A stretch of DNA of 64,000 bases from Curtobacterium sp. MCPF17_002 (lineage in GTDB: Bacteria; Actinomycetota; Actinomycetes; Actinomycetales; Microbacteriaceae). Made by a program: the position numbers and the translations under genes. The stretch spans positions 3,534,001-3,598,000 of the forward strand of contig NZ_CP126251.1 of the NCBI RefSeq assembly GCF_003234115.2, read 5' to 3'. Under the pieces are notes generated by a model. The model was not told the DNA's origin, did no database searches, and worked only from the letters and a program-made list of their open reading frames with translations. This document shows, piece by piece, positions 38,131-46,876 of the stretch (within the stretch, counting starts at the first letter, position 1; each line of letters opens with the position of its first letter).

Positions 38131-39075
38131 ATGCCGATCCCGGACACCGCCGTCGCGCACCCGACCCCCTTCGTGGAGATCCCGCGCGGCGAGTGGTCGC
38201 AGCTCGCCCCCAAGGAGCACCTCTCCCTGACCGAGACGGAGATCGTGCAGCTCCGCGGTCTCGGTGACCGGCTCGACATGCAGGAGGTGCAGGAGGTCTA
38301 CCTGCCGCTCTCCCGGCTGTTGACGCTGTACGCCGCCGGGGCTCGGAACCTGCACGCCGAGACCAGTCGGTTCCTCGGGGACCGTGCCGGACGCACGCCG
38401 TTCGTGATCGGTGTCGCCGGGTCCGTCGCGGTCGGCAAGTCCACGGTCGCGCGTCTGCTGCGGGAGCTCACGAAGCGCTGGCCGGACACCCCGCGTGTCG
38501 AGCTCGTGACGACCGACGGTTTCCTCTACCCGAACGCCGAGCTCGAGCGGCGCGGGATCATGGACCGGAAGGGCTTCCCGGAGTCCTACGACCGTCGCTC
38601 CCTGCTGCGTTTCGTCAGCCAGGTGAAGAGCGGCGCGGCCGAGGTGCGGGCGCCGTACTACTCGCACCTCGTGTACGACATCGTGCCCGACGCCGAGATC
38701 GTCGTGCGGCAGCCGGACGTCCTCATCGTCGAGGGCCTCAACGTGCTCGCGCCGCCGGTGCACGGACGGCTGGCCCTGTCCGACCTGTTCGACTTCACGA
38801 TCTACGTCGACGCGAAGACGAAGGACATCGAGGCCTGGTACGTCGATCGTTTCCTCGCCCTGCAGGAAGAGGCGTTCGCGAGCCCGGACTCCTTCTTCCA
38901 CCGCTTCGCGTCGCTCTCCCGCGAGGACGCCGTGCGGACCGCGACCGAGGTGTGGCGCGCGATCAACGAGCCGAACCTCATCGAGAACGTGCTGCCGACC
39001 CGGTCGCGGGCGACGCTCGTGCTGAAGAAGGCCGCGGACCACAAGGTGTCGTCGGTCCTGCTCCGCAAGATCTAG
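38131..39075 (+). CDS. coaA: Pantothenate kinase, type I
   Basis: 314 residues. Phosphorylates pantothenate, first step to coenzyme A. Seen: P-loop GSVAVGKST at residues 97-105, [38 protein letters not shown], and VIVEGLNVL. Normal length for CoaA. Single-gene unit facing glmM across a repeat-filled spacer. Confidence 0.97.
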   Translation: MPIPDTAVAHPTPFVEIPRGEWSQLAPKEHLSLTETEIVQLRGLGDRLDMQEVQEVYLPLSRLLTLYAAGARNLHAETSRFLGDRAGRTPFVIGVAGSVAVGKSTVARLLRELTKRWPDTPRVELVTTDGFLYPNAELERRGIMDRKGFPESYDRRSLLRFVSQVKSGAAEVRAPYYSHLVYDIVPDAEIVVRQPDVLIVEGLNVLAPPVHGRLALSDLFDFTIYVDAKTKDIEAWYVDRFLALQEEAFASPDSFFHRFASLSREDAVRTATEVWRAINEPNLIENVLPTRSRATLVLKKAADHKVSSVLLRKI

Positions 39076-39081
39076 GCGCGG

Positions 39082-39159
39082 GGGCGGCGGCGCGCGCCGC
39101 GCCGTGCGCGGGCGGGCGGCGGGCGGCGGCGCGCGCCGCGCCGTGCGCGGGCGGGCGGC
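39082..39159. repeat. Two tandem 39-bp GC-only units
   Basis: 39082-39120 and 39121-39159 are identical copies of a unit starting GGGCGGCGGCGCGCGCCGCG. Just after the coaA stop. Confidence 0.85.
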
Positions 39160-39184
39160 GGGGCGCGGGCGGCGGGAGCTGCGA

Positions 39185-39248
39185 TCGCACCCCCACACGA
39201 ACATCGCGCCCCGGTGTGACGGGGCGCGATGTTCGTACGGGGGTGCGA
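39185..39248. repeat. Inverted repeat with 29-bp arms between coaA and glmM
   Basis: Left arm 39185-39213 (TCGCACCCCCACACGAACAT...) and right arm 39220-39248 pair at 27 of 29 positions with a 6-nt loop. It lies between convergent genes and could be a bidirectional terminator, though much longer than usual. After it, 39254-39310 is a run of GCCGGC repeats. Confidence 0.9.
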
Positions 39249-39317
39249 AGTGCGGCGGGCCGACGGCCGGCAGCCGGCCAGCCGGCGGGCCGGCGGCCGG
39301 CGGCCGGCGGCCGGCAC

Positions 39318-40691
39318 CTACGCGGCGTCGAGCGTCAGGCGCTCCTGCACCACGGCGGAGAGCTCGTCGGCGATGCGCTGCGCGGCCTCTTGTGAGGCGG
39401 CCTCGACCATCACGCGGACGACCGGCTCGGTGCCCGACGGACGGAGCAGCACGCGGCCGGTGTCCCCGAGGGCCTCGGTGGCGGCAGCGATGGCGTCCTG
39501 CACACCCTGGTCGGCGAGCCCGTGTCGGTCGACACCGCGCACGTTGACGAGGACCTGCGGGAAGACCGTCATGCACGAGGCGAGCTCCTGCAGGGACTTG
39601 CCCGTCCGCGCCATTTCGGCGACGAGGTGCAGCCCCGTGAGGATGCCGTCGCCCGTCGTGGCGAACTCGTTGAAGATGATGTGGCCGGACTGCTCGCCAC
39701 CGAGGGAGAAGTCCCCCTCGGTCATCTTCTCGAGCACGTAACGGTCGCCCACGCCGGCCTCGATCACCGTGATGCCGGCGTTCGCCATGGCCCGCTTGAG
39801 GCCGAGGTTCGACATCACCGTGGCGACGAGCGTGTCGTCCTTGAGGTGTCCGCGCTCCTGCAGCGCGAGCGCGAGGATCGCCATGATCTGGTCGCCGTCG
39901 ATCGCGTTGCCGGCGGCGTCCACCGCGAGGCAGCGGTCCGCGTCGCCGTCGTGGGCGATGCCGACGTCGGCACCGTGCGACAGCACCGCGCGGGCGAGGT
40001 TGTCGATGTGCGTGGAGCCGACACCGTCGTTGATGTTCATGCCGTCCGGGTCGGCACCGATCAGCGTGACCTTGGCCCCGGCGTTGACGAACACCTCGGG
40101 CGAGACACCGGCCGCGGCACCGTTCGCGCAGTCGAGCACGACGTGGATGCCCTCGAGCCGGTTCGGCAGCGTGCCGAGCAGGTGGACGACGTAGCGGTCC
40201 TCGGCGTCGGCGAAGCGGGTGATCCGGCCGACGTCACCACCGGTGGGCGTGGGCGCGGAGTGGTCGTGCATGGCCGCTTCGATGCGGTCCTCGACCTCGT
40301 CCGGGAGCTTCCGGCCGCCGGCGGCGAAGAACTTGATCCCGTTGTCGGGCGCGGGGTTGTGCGACGCGGAGATCATCACGCCGAAGTCGGCGTCGATGTC
40401 CGCGACGAGGAACGCGGCTGCGGGGGTCGGGATGACCCCGGCGTCGAGCACGTCGACGCCGGCGGAGGCGAGCCCGGCCGCGACCGCGGAACCCAGGAAC
40501 TCGCCGGAGACGCGCGGATCGCGCGCCAGGACCGCGCGGGGGCGCGGTCGACCGGACGCCCGCCGGGCGTCCGCATGGTGTCCGTGTGTGAGAACGGCCG
40601 CGCTCGCCTGGGCAAGACCCAGTGCGAGCGCGGCCGTCAGCTCGCCGTTGGCGAGACCACGAACCCCGTCGGTACCGAACAGACGCGGCAT
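39318..40691 (-). CDS. glmM: Phosphoglucosamine mutase
   Basis: 457 residues. Converts glucosamine-6-P to glucosamine-1-P. Seen: [12 protein letters not shown] at the start, active Ser110 in [17 protein letters not shown], the Mg loop DGDADR, GEQSGHI and the phosphate site [12 protein letters not shown]. The ATG at 40691 fits the family N-terminus; a longer frame upstream does not. It follows rpsI by 22 nt, the classical rplM-rpsI-glmM order. Confidence 0.97.
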   Translation of the reverse strand: MPRLFGTDGVRGLANGELTAALALGLAQASAAVLTHGHHADARRASGRPRPRAVLARDPRVSGEFLGSAVAAGLASAGVDVLDAGVIPTPAAAFLVADIDADFGVMISASHNPAPDNGIKFFAAGGRKLPDEVEDRIEAAMHDHSAPTPTGGDVGRITRFADAEDRYVVHLLGTLPNRLEGIHVVLDCANGAAAGVSPEVFVNAGAKVTLIGADPDGMNINDGVGSTHIDNLARAVLSHGADVGIAHDGDADRCLAVDAAGNAIDGDQIMAILALALQERGHLKDDTLVATVMSNLGLKRAMANAGITVIEAGVGDRYVLEKMTEGDFSLGGEQSGHIIFNEFATTGDGILTGLHLVAEMARTGKSLQELASCMTVFPQVLVNVRGVDRHGLADQGVQDAIAAATEALGDTGRVLLRPSGTEPVVRVMVEAASQEAAQRIADELSAVVQERLTLDAA

Positions 40692-40713
40692 GGCGATCGT
40701 CAGCCGGTGACGA

Positions 40714-41199
40714 CTAGCGCTTCGAGAACTGCGAAGCCTTGCGGGCCTTCTTGAGACCGGCCTTCTTGCGCTCGATGACGCGGGCGTCACGGGTGAGGAA
40801 GCCGGCCTTCTTGAGGGCCGCGCGGTTGTTCTCGCGGTCGATCTCGTTCAGGGTGCGGGCGATGGCGAGGCGGAGCGCGCCAGCCTGACCCGAGGGGCCG
40901 CCACCGGTGATGCGGGCGACGACGTCGTACGAGCCGAGGAGCTCGAGGACCTTGAACGGGTCGTTGATGAGCTGCTGGTGCAGCTTGTTGGGGAAGTAGT
41001 CCTCGAGCGAACGGCCGTTCACCACGAACGTGCCGGAGCCCGGCACGAGGCGAACACGCGCGATGGCCTCCTTGCGGCGCCCGACGGCACCGCCGGAGAC
41101 GTTGAGGATCTGACGGGGAGCGGCCTCGGCAGCGGCAGGTGCGCTCTCCGTGGTGAAGCTCTCCGGGGTCTGGTCGAGGGAGTCAGCGATCTGAGCCAT
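40714..41199 (-). CDS. rpsI: 30S ribosomal protein S9
   Basis: 161 residues. The S9 core ([42 protein letters not shown]) ends with the P-site tRNA-contacting tail [12 protein letters not shown]. The first ~35 residues are an Ala/Glu/Ser-rich extension, typical of actinobacterial S9. Co-transcribed with rplM, 38 nt apart. Confidence 0.98.
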   Translation of the reverse strand: MAQIADSLDQTPESFTTESAPAAAEAAPRQILNVSGGAVGRRKEAIARVRLVPGSGTFVVNGRSLEDYFPNKLHQQLINDPFKVLELLGSYDVVARITGGGPSGQAGALRLAIARTLNEIDRENNRAALKKAGFLTRDARVIERKKAGLKKARKASQFSKR

Positions 41200-41237
41200 G
41201 AGTTTTCTCTAGTCCTTGGAAGTCGTCGTGGCCGCTG

Positions 41238-41684
41238 TTACTGCGAGACCTGGTCGAAGGTGTACGTCTTGGGCTGCTGCGCGGCGTGGGGGTGCTCGGC
41301 ACCCGCGTACACCTTGAGCTTCTTGAGCTGCTCGCGGCCCAGCGTGTTCTTCGGGAGCATGCCGCGGATCGCCTTCTCGACGGCGCGGGTCGGGTGCTTC
41401 TCGAGCATCTCCGGGTAGGAGGTCGCCGTGAGGCCGCCCGGGTAGCCCGAGTGGCGGTAGTAGACCTTCTTGGCGAGCTTGGAGCCGGTGAGGGCGACCT
41501 TGTCCGCGTTCACGATGATGACGTAGTCACCCATGTCCATGTGCTGGGCGAAGGTGGCCTTGTGCTTGCCACGCAGGAGCGCGGCGACGTGCGAGGCGAG
41601 GCGGCCGAGGACGACGTCGGTAGCGTCGATGACGATCCAGTCGTGCTGGACGTCTGCCGGCTTCGGTGAGAACGTGCGAGTCAC
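41238..41684 (-). CDS. rplM: 50S ribosomal protein L13
   Basis: 148 residues. Seen: [58 protein letters not shown] and [13 protein letters not shown]. The GTG at 41684 is chosen because [13 protein letters not shown] matches the usual L13 head; the longer frame has a non-family extension. Transcribed from a promoter about 140 nt upstream. Confidence 0.97.
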   Translation of the reverse strand: MTRTFSPKPADVQHDWIVIDATDVVLGRLASHVAALLRGKHKATFAQHMDMGDYVIIVNADKVALTGSKLAKKVYYRHSGYPGGLTATSYPEMLEKHPTRAVEKAIRGMLPKNTLGREQLKKLKVYAGAEHPHAAQQPKTYTFDQVSQ

Positions 41685-41824
41685 AGGAGTGCTGCTTTCG
41701 TGTCGAGGTGAGGAGTCCGTGAATCCCACTCCGGTCGGGGTTCGGTGCGGCGGAAGCCGGTGGAACACCCGGGTGGAGGGCTCATCTGACTGTCTTGCGC
41801 GCGGGGCACGCAGACCAATGTGAG

Positions 41825-41854
41825 AGCCTACCGGACGCCCGTCGCCCCGGTCAA
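41825..41854 (-). promoter_or_regulatory. Promoter of rplM-rpsI(-glmM), TTGACC-N18-TAGGCT
   Basis: -35 at 41849-41854 and -10 at 41825-41830. The start near 41817 would leave a leader of about 130 nt before rplM. I found no convincing fold in that leader. Confidence 0.65.
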
Positions 41855-41881
41855 ACCCGCGCGGCGCCGGCTCGCCCCCTT

Positions 41882-42016
41882 CCGCGCGTAGGAAGCCGTT
41901 CCGCGCATGGGCAGCCGTTCCGCGCGTAGGGGGCCGTTCCGCTCATGGGAAGCGCTTCCGCGCGTAGGGGGCAGGGATTTCCTGCATCCCATGCGCGATT
42001 CCGCTTCCTACCGCGG
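41882..42016. repeat. Imperfect inverted repeat with internal GCCGTTCCGCGC units
   Basis: Outer arms 41882-41911 and 41987-42016 (CCGCG-GTAGGAAGCsG...GCGCATGGG type) pair imperfectly over about 30 bp. Between them a 20-bp unit like GCCGTTCCGCGCGTAGGGGG is repeated about four times, alternating CGTAGG and CATGGG. Gene-free spacer between the rplM promoter and the exonuclease gene. Confidence 0.75.
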
Positions 42017-42053
42017 TTGTGATGGGAAGGAACGTCATGACTCGACCGAGCAC

Positions 42054-42099
42054 ACGGCCTGGAGGCGCGGTGCCAGCTGGCACCGCGCCTCCAGGCCGT
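42054..42099. repeat. 46-bp perfect palindrome containing two 12-mer motifs
   Basis: ACGGCCTGGAGGCGCGGTGC ... GCACCGCGCCTCCAGGCCGT, centred on CCAGCTGG. Both 12-mer copies are exact (42057-42068, 42085-42096). It lies 16 nt beyond the stop of the exonuclease gene and is its likely terminator. Confidence 0.95.
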
Positions 42100-42115
42100 C
42101 GGCTGGTCCGGTCCG

Positions 42116-44884
42116 TCAGCCGAACAGGCTGCGCAACCAGGCGATGAGCGCCGCGAGTGCGGCGAGCGCGTCCGCGATCGTGCCACCGCCGTGACCAGGG
42201 TTCCCACCGTGACCCGGGTTCCCACCGTGACCGGGCCCACCGTTTCCGGGGTCGCCCCCGTGACCCGGGTCCCCGCCGTCACCCGGCGCGGTGACGCCGG
42301 GCAGGTCGATGCCGACCAGGATCGGGTCGTGGTCGCTCGCGCGGTACACGTCGCCCTGGTAGAGGTCCGTGACGTTGTAGTCGTACCGGCTGTACTCCAG
42401 TCCGACGGACTCGACCGAGTTGATGTTCCAGATGTCCACGCCGGTGACGGTCCCCAGTGCCGCCGGTGATGCGAACACGTGGTCGAGGGAACCGCTCAGG
42501 CCGCTGAACACGTACGACCACTCGGAGGCGTCCTCGGTCGGCCCGAGGTCGGTGTAGCCGGCGGCGTCGAGGACGGCGACCGGGTCCTCCTGGCTGTAGG
42601 CGTTGAAGTCACCGAGCATGAACACCTTGTCGGTGCCGGCCTGTCGCTGCATCGCCGTCGAGAACGCGACGAGCGCCTTCGACTGCTCGACGCGGGAGTT
42701 GTTCGACGCGCCCTGGCCGTCGCCCTGGTCGGCATCGGCACCCGTGCCGGACCCCTTCGACTTGAAGTGGTTCGCGATCACGAGGAACGTGTCCTTCGCC
42801 GACGGCTTCGGGGCCTTCCCCTTGCCGGGCTTCGTGGGCACCGGGGCGAACGCCTGGGCGAGCGGCTGCCGGGCGTTCACGAACGCCGCCGAGTCGGTGA
42901 GGATCGTCGAGGCGCCGACCGGCTGGACGCGGTCCTTCTTGTAGATCAGTGCCAGACGGATGACGTCCTCGCTCGCCGGCACCTTCGCGGGCGACTTCGC
43001 GTACGCCCAGGTGTCCTTGCCGGTGGCGGTGTTGAGCGCCGCGACGAGCGTCGCGACCGCTGCGTCACGGTCCTGGCCGAACCGGGCGGAGTTCTCGATC
43101 TCCTCGAGGGAGACGACGTCGGCGCCGAGGCCGTTGATCGCCTTCACGATCTTCACCTGCTGGCGGGCCAGGTCGTCCGCGTTCGCGGCACCTCGGGCGT
43201 CGCAGCCGTCGCGCACCGTGACGGGGTCGCCGTCGCGGTCCGTGTAGTAGGTGCAGCCGGTGAGCTGGTCGCCGGTCGTCGGGAAGTAGTTGAGGACGTT
43301 GAAGCCGGCGAGGCGGATGTCTCCGCCGACGTTCTCCGGGGCGGCAGTTCGAACGTTCGAGAACGACGCCGGCAGGTCGGCCGCCGGGGTCGCGCCGGTG
43401 ATCGGCGACGTCGGCTGGAACTTCCACGAGTCGTTCCGGTAGTCGAGGACCACCGGCCGGCCGAACGTCGCCGCTGCCCCCACGGTCACCGGGCCCTGGG
43501 TGAGCCACGACACCGGGATCGACTGGTTCGCCGCGGTGAGGAAGTTCGTGCTCGCCCCGTCGTCGAGGACCACCTTGCGTGCCGCGTTGTCCGCCGTGAC
43601 CGCCGCTGCCTCGGCGCTGCCCGGTCGGGCCACCTCGGTCGGCTGGAGGAGCCGCTTCGTGCCCGAGGCCAGGACGACCTCGCCGTACTGGTTCGTCGTG
43701 TAGTTGTCGGCGACCGTGTAGTCGCCCTGCGGTGCGACGAGCATGCTCTCGAGCGACTCCCGCTGCGCGTCGGTGCGCGGGAACGCGAGGGTGGCCGGGA
43801 CGGGCTGGACGACACCCTCGGCGGGGAGCGTCGTCAGGCCGGCGGCGGTGGGCACCGTCAGCTCGGTCAGGCCGTTGAACTCCGACACGGTGCCGGTCAG
43901 GCGCACTGCGTCGCCGATCGCCACGCTGCCGGCGGTCGCCGAGGAGTAGACGAAGACGGCGTCCGACGCGGTGTGGGTGGTGAGGTCCAGCGCCCCGCCG
44001 GTGCCGGCCGTCTGGATCGTGTAGCCGTTGAAGCCGCCGGTGGCGTAGACCGCGGTCACGACACCGTCGGTCGTGATCGCCTTGCCGGCGTAGGGCGAGG
44101 CGTCGCCCGTGCCCTGCAGCTGCGCGATCGAGATGGGCTCGGCCGGCGTGGTGGGGTCAGTGGGATCCGTCGGGTCGGTCGGGTCCGTCGGGTCGGTCGG
44201 GTCCGTCGGGTCGGTCGGCGTCGCGCCCGTCTCGCCCGCGGCGTTCTCGGGTGTGATCGACGCACCGAGCGTGAAGTCCGCCGCGTTCGAGTCGGTGTCC
44301 GTGGTGCCCGTGGTGCCCGTGCGGGTCAGGCCGTCCGGCACCGAGTTCGCCGTGCCGGCCGCCGCGACCGCGGTCTCGAAGGTGTTCGACGTGCCGTAGC
44401 CGAGCAGGTCGACGACTCCCGGGGTCCCCGACGTCACCGAGCCGGTGGGCAGCGAGAGCGCCGTCGCCTGGTCGGAGAGCACGAGGGTGCCGGTGGAGCC
44501 GGAGGGGTTCAGCCCGGTGACGGCGTCCGGCGTCGGCAGCGCGGCACCGGTCGTGCCGTTCGACCCCATCTGGACGAGGTAGGTGCCGTGGGCCGGGACG
44601 GACCCGCTGAGCTTCCCGACCGCGGGCGCACCGGTGCCCGTCGCGGCGCGGTACTGCACCGACCAGCCGTCGACGCTGACGGCGCTGTCGGTCGGGTTCC
44701 CGAGCTCGACGAACTTGTCGGTGAACGGCTGGTTCGCGCTGCCGCCCTTGAGGAAGGCCTCCGCGATGACCAGGCCGGTGCCGGCGGGGTTCGCGGAGGC
44801 TGCGGCGACGGAGACGAGCGGGGCCGCGAGCAACGCTGCGGCGGCTGTGGCGCACAGCACAGTGCGCGCGATGGATCTGTGCAT
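42116..44884 (-). CDS. ExeM/NucH family extracellular nuclease, likely surface-bound
   Basis: 922 residues. Signal peptide at about residues 1-32 (ending ASAN), a lamin-tail-like domain (residues ~38-190), a Pro-Thr-Asp repeat linker (PTDPTDPTDP), an OB-fold-like ExeM domain (IAQLQGTGDASPYAGKAITTDGVV), and an endonuclease/exonuclease/phosphatase domain (RLAGFNVLNYFPTTGD, VSLEEIENSARFGQDRDAAV, VIANHFKSKG, MLGDFNAYSQEDP, SDHDPILVGI). A Gly/His/Pro-rich repeat and a hydrophobic C-terminal stretch (ALAALAALIAWLRSLFG) follow, which suggests cell-surface retention. The ATG at 44884 lies 7 nt after TAGCGT. Likely degrades extracellular DNA. Confidence 0.92.
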   Translation of the reverse strand: MHRSIARTVLCATAAAALLAAPLVSVAAASANPAGTGLVIAEAFLKGGSANQPFTDKFVELGNPTDSAVSVDGWSVQYRAATGTGAPAVGKLSGSVPAHGTYLVQMGSNGTTGAALPTPDAVTGLNPSGSTGTLVLSDQATALSLPTGSVTSGTPGVVDLLGYGTSNTFETAVAAAGTANSVPDGLTRTGTTGTTDTDSNAADFTLGASITPENAAGETGATPTDPTDPTDPTDPTDPTDPTDPTTPAEPISIAQLQGTGDASPYAGKAITTDGVVTAVYATGGFNGYTIQTAGTGGALDLTTHTASDAVFVYSSATAGSVAIGDAVRLTGTVSEFNGLTELTVPTAAGLTTLPAEGVVQPVPATLAFPRTDAQRESLESMLVAPQGDYTVADNYTTNQYGEVVLASGTKRLLQPTEVARPGSAEAAAVTADNAARKVVLDDGASTNFLTAANQSIPVSWLTQGPVTVGAAATFGRPVVLDYRNDSWKFQPTSPITGATPAADLPASFSNVRTAAPENVGGDIRLAGFNVLNYFPTTGDQLTGCTYYTDRDGDPVTVRDGCDARGAANADDLARQQVKIVKAINGLGADVVSLEEIENSARFGQDRDAAVATLVAALNTATGKDTWAYAKSPAKVPASEDVIRLALIYKKDRVQPVGASTILTDSAAFVNARQPLAQAFAPVPTKPGKGKAPKPSAKDTFLVIANHFKSKGSGTGADADQGDGQGASNNSRVEQSKALVAFSTAMQRQAGTDKVFMLGDFNAYSQEDPVAVLDAAGYTDLGPTEDASEWSYVFSGLSGSLDHVFASPAALGTVTGVDIWNINSVESVGLEYSRYDYNVTDLYQGDVYRASDHDPILVGIDLPGVTAPGDGGDPGHGGDPGNGGPGHGGNPGHGGNPGHGGGTIADALAALAALIAWLRSLFG

Positions 44885-44891
44885 GGTCCGC

Positions 44892-44897
44892 ACGCTA
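44892..44897 (-). promoter_or_regulatory. Putative -10 box (TAGCGT) of the extracellular nuclease gene
   Basis: Seven nt from the ATG, supporting that start over an in-frame GTG 9 nt earlier, which would sit inside the spacing. Confidence 0.45.
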
Positions 44898-45037
44898 CCG
44901 ACCTGCGGCGCCGCTCAGGTTTCCGGCGGGTGAACGATCCGTTCCACCCCTGATCGGGGTGCAGCCGCGGTCGGGTCCGACGCCGACGGGGCGGTGCGGC
45001 AGCGGCGCCGACGGGGCGGTGCCGACAGCGGTGCCGC

Positions 45038-45784
45038 TCAGGCGCTGACCGGCACCCACTCCGACCCGACCCGGTGCACCGCCGGACCGTGCCCCGGCAG
45101 CAGGATCTCCGGGATCGGCAGCGCCCGCGCGGAGGCGATCGCACGGTCCTGGTCGGCGGTGAAGAACGGCGTGATCATCCGCGGCCGCGGCGACCAGGAC
45201 GCCGGCTGCGTGTCGTGCCGCGAGACCACCGCGTCCCCCGTGACGATCGCGTTCGCGGCGGGCAGCAGGTAGGCCGTGGACCCGTCGGTGTGCCCCTCAG
45301 CGGGCAGCGGCGTGATGGCCCGCCCGTCGAAGTCGGCGCCGGTGAAGGCGCGTGCGGACGACACGGTGGTGGGCCGGAGCGCGTCCGAGCGGATCGCCCG
45401 CGCGAGCCACCGGAGGACCCGCGGCGACGCCAGGCGTCCACCGATCTCGGCCGGGGTGACCTGCTGTCGGCCCGGTCCGCGCACGTTGTCGAGTTCGTCG
45501 GCGTGGGCGAGCACCTCGACGTCGGGGTACCGCGCGAGGATCCCCGGGAGGCCGCCGACGTGGTCGACGTGCCCGTGGGTGACGTAGACGCGGCGCAGGT
45601 CGTCGAGGTCGTGGCCGGCGTACTGCACGGTCTCGAGCACGAGGTCGGTGTCGGCGGGGTAGCCCGCGTCGATGAGGGCGACGCCGTCCTCCTCGGCCAG
45701 CACGACCCAGTTCGACACGGGGCCCTCGACGAAGACCACTCCGGGTGCGACGGACACGACGGAGCGGGGTTCGCGGGAGGTCAT
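45038..45784 (-). CDS. MBL-fold metallo-hydrolase
   Basis: 248 residues, full beta-lactamase-type fold. Seen: the Zn site THGHVDHVGG, LIDAGYPADTD, the further His in LPAEGHTDGS, VTGDAV with the bridging Asp, and LLPGHGPAV. The substrate cannot be told; the family includes lactonases and thioesterases. ATG at 45784, overlapping the truA stop by 4 nt, so probably co-transcribed with truA. Confidence 0.92.
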   Translation of the reverse strand: MTSREPRSVVSVAPGVVFVEGPVSNWVVLAEEDGVALIDAGYPADTDLVLETVQYAGHDLDDLRRVYVTHGHVDHVGGLPGILARYPDVEVLAHADELDNVRGPGRQQVTPAEIGGRLASPRVLRWLARAIRSDALRPTTVSSARAFTGADFDGRAITPLPAEGHTDGSTAYLLPAANAIVTGDAVVSRHDTQPASWSPRPRMITPFFTADQDRAIASARALPIPEILLPGHGPAVHRVGSEWVPVSA

Positions 45785-46704
45785 CCCTCGACGGTACCGT
45801 CCGCCGTGCGCCGCGCCCGCGTCTGCTCCGCGCGCGCGGCGAGCTCGTCGTCCGCCGGGTACCCGACCTCGGTCAGGGTGAGTCCCTTCGCCGGCGCCAC
45901 CTTGAACTCGCTCGTCCGCGCCTGCGCGCTCCGCAGCTCCTCGAGACGCTCCGGCCCGAACCGTCCGTCACCCACCGCGATGGTCGCCCCGACCATCGCA
46001 CGCACCATGGAGTGGCAGAACGCATCGGCCTGGAGGCGCGCCACCAGGACGCCGTCCGGCTCGCGGTCCCAGCGGAACTCCTGCAACGTCCGGATCGTGG
46101 TCGCGCCCTCGCGCGGCTTGCAGAACGTCGCGAAGTCGTGCAACCCCAGCAACCGCAGCGCACCGCGCTCCATCGCCGCCGGGTCCAGACGCGACGGGTG
46201 CCAGACGGTGTGCCCGCGCCGACGTGGATCGCGGGGGGCGTCGGCGTCCGCGATCCGGTACTCGTAACGCCGCCAGAGCGGGGAGAACCGGGCGTCGAAC
46301 CCGTCCGGGGCGACCGATGCCCGCGTGACGACGACGTCGCCGTCGGGAGCGGCGAGGCCGTTGACGCGCTTGACGAGTCCGTCGAGCGAGGTCCGCGGCG
46401 GCCCGTCCGGTGCGGATCGACGCGGACGGGTGAGGGCGCCCCACTGCTCGGGCGTGAGGTCGACGTGGGCGACCTGGCCGGCGGCGTGGACGCCGGCGTC
46501 GGTGCGTCCGGCGACGGTGAGCTGCGGCGGCCGGCCCCATCGGGTGAAGACCGTGGCGAGCGCGCTCTCGAGGGCGCCCTGCACGGTCCGGAGGCCCGGC
46601 TGCCGGGCCCACCCGGAGAACGCGGCCCCGTCGTACGCGATGTCGAGCCGGAGCCGCACGCCGCTGCCGTCGCTGCCGCCGTCCACGCTGACCGTCTCGT
46701 CCAC
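45781..46704 (-). CDS. truA: tRNA pseudouridine(38-40) synthase
   Basis: 307 residues. Seen: DIAYDGAAFSGWARQPGLRTVQGALESAL, the catalytic Asp in AGRTDAGVHAAGQVAHVD, RYEYRI and the KVAPAKGLTL end. A ~30-residue insert (RPRRSAPDGPPRTSLDGLV) interrupts the middle. An exact copy of the dispersed 12-mer (46028-46039) falls in the conserved ARLQADAFCHSMVR segment. The GTG at 46704 is supported by TACGGT 6 nt upstream. Confidence 0.95.
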   Translation of the reverse strand: MDETVSVDGGSDGSGVRLRLDIAYDGAAFSGWARQPGLRTVQGALESALATVFTRWGRPPQLTVAGRTDAGVHAAGQVAHVDLTPEQWGALTRPRRSAPDGPPRTSLDGLVKRVNGLAAPDGDVVVTRASVAPDGFDARFSPLWRRYEYRIADADAPRDPRRRGHTVWHPSRLDPAAMERGALRLLGLHDFATFCKPREGATTIRTLQEFRWDREPDGVLVARLQADAFCHSMVRAMVGATIAVGDGRFGPERLEELRSAQARTSEFKVAPAKGLTLTEVGYPADDELAARAEQTRARRTADGTVEG

Positions 46705-46710
46705 GCGACC

Positions 46711-46741
46711 ACCGTACCGGGGCCGCACCGCGCCTCCAGGC
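46711..46741 (-). promoter_or_regulatory. Putative truA -10 box with an exact 12-mer upstream
   Basis: TACGGT at 46711-46716, 6 nt from the GTG. The exact 12-mer GCGCCTCCAGGC lies at 46730-46741, 13 nt beyond the box, in the divergent spacer shared with the exporter genes. Confidence 0.5.
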
Positions 46742-46760
46742 AGTCCTCCACAGCACCCGC

Positions 46761-46798
46761 CTGACGTGCGTCGTCCACTGATGTCAGCGGCACGTCAG
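46761..46798. promoter_or_regulatory. Candidate operator upstream of the DrrAB-like exporter
   Basis: CTGACGTGC at 46761-46769 and its exact complement GCACGTCAG at 46790-46798 surround CTGATGTCAG at 46778-46787, giving three related half-site pairs in 38 bp. It lies 79 nt before the ATPase start. The regulator is unknown; the BTAD protein encoded downstream is one candidate. Confidence 0.45.
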
Positions 46799-46876
46799 TG
46801 CGGTGTGAGCGCCGGGCGGCACGATCGTCCTCGACATCGACGAACCGCGTCGAGTCGCACGAAAGGACCTGGGCGA

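Noticed and set aside
41685..41820. L13-type autoregulatory leader upstream of rplM
   Set aside because: The length is suitable, but I could only draw weak, mismatched stems.
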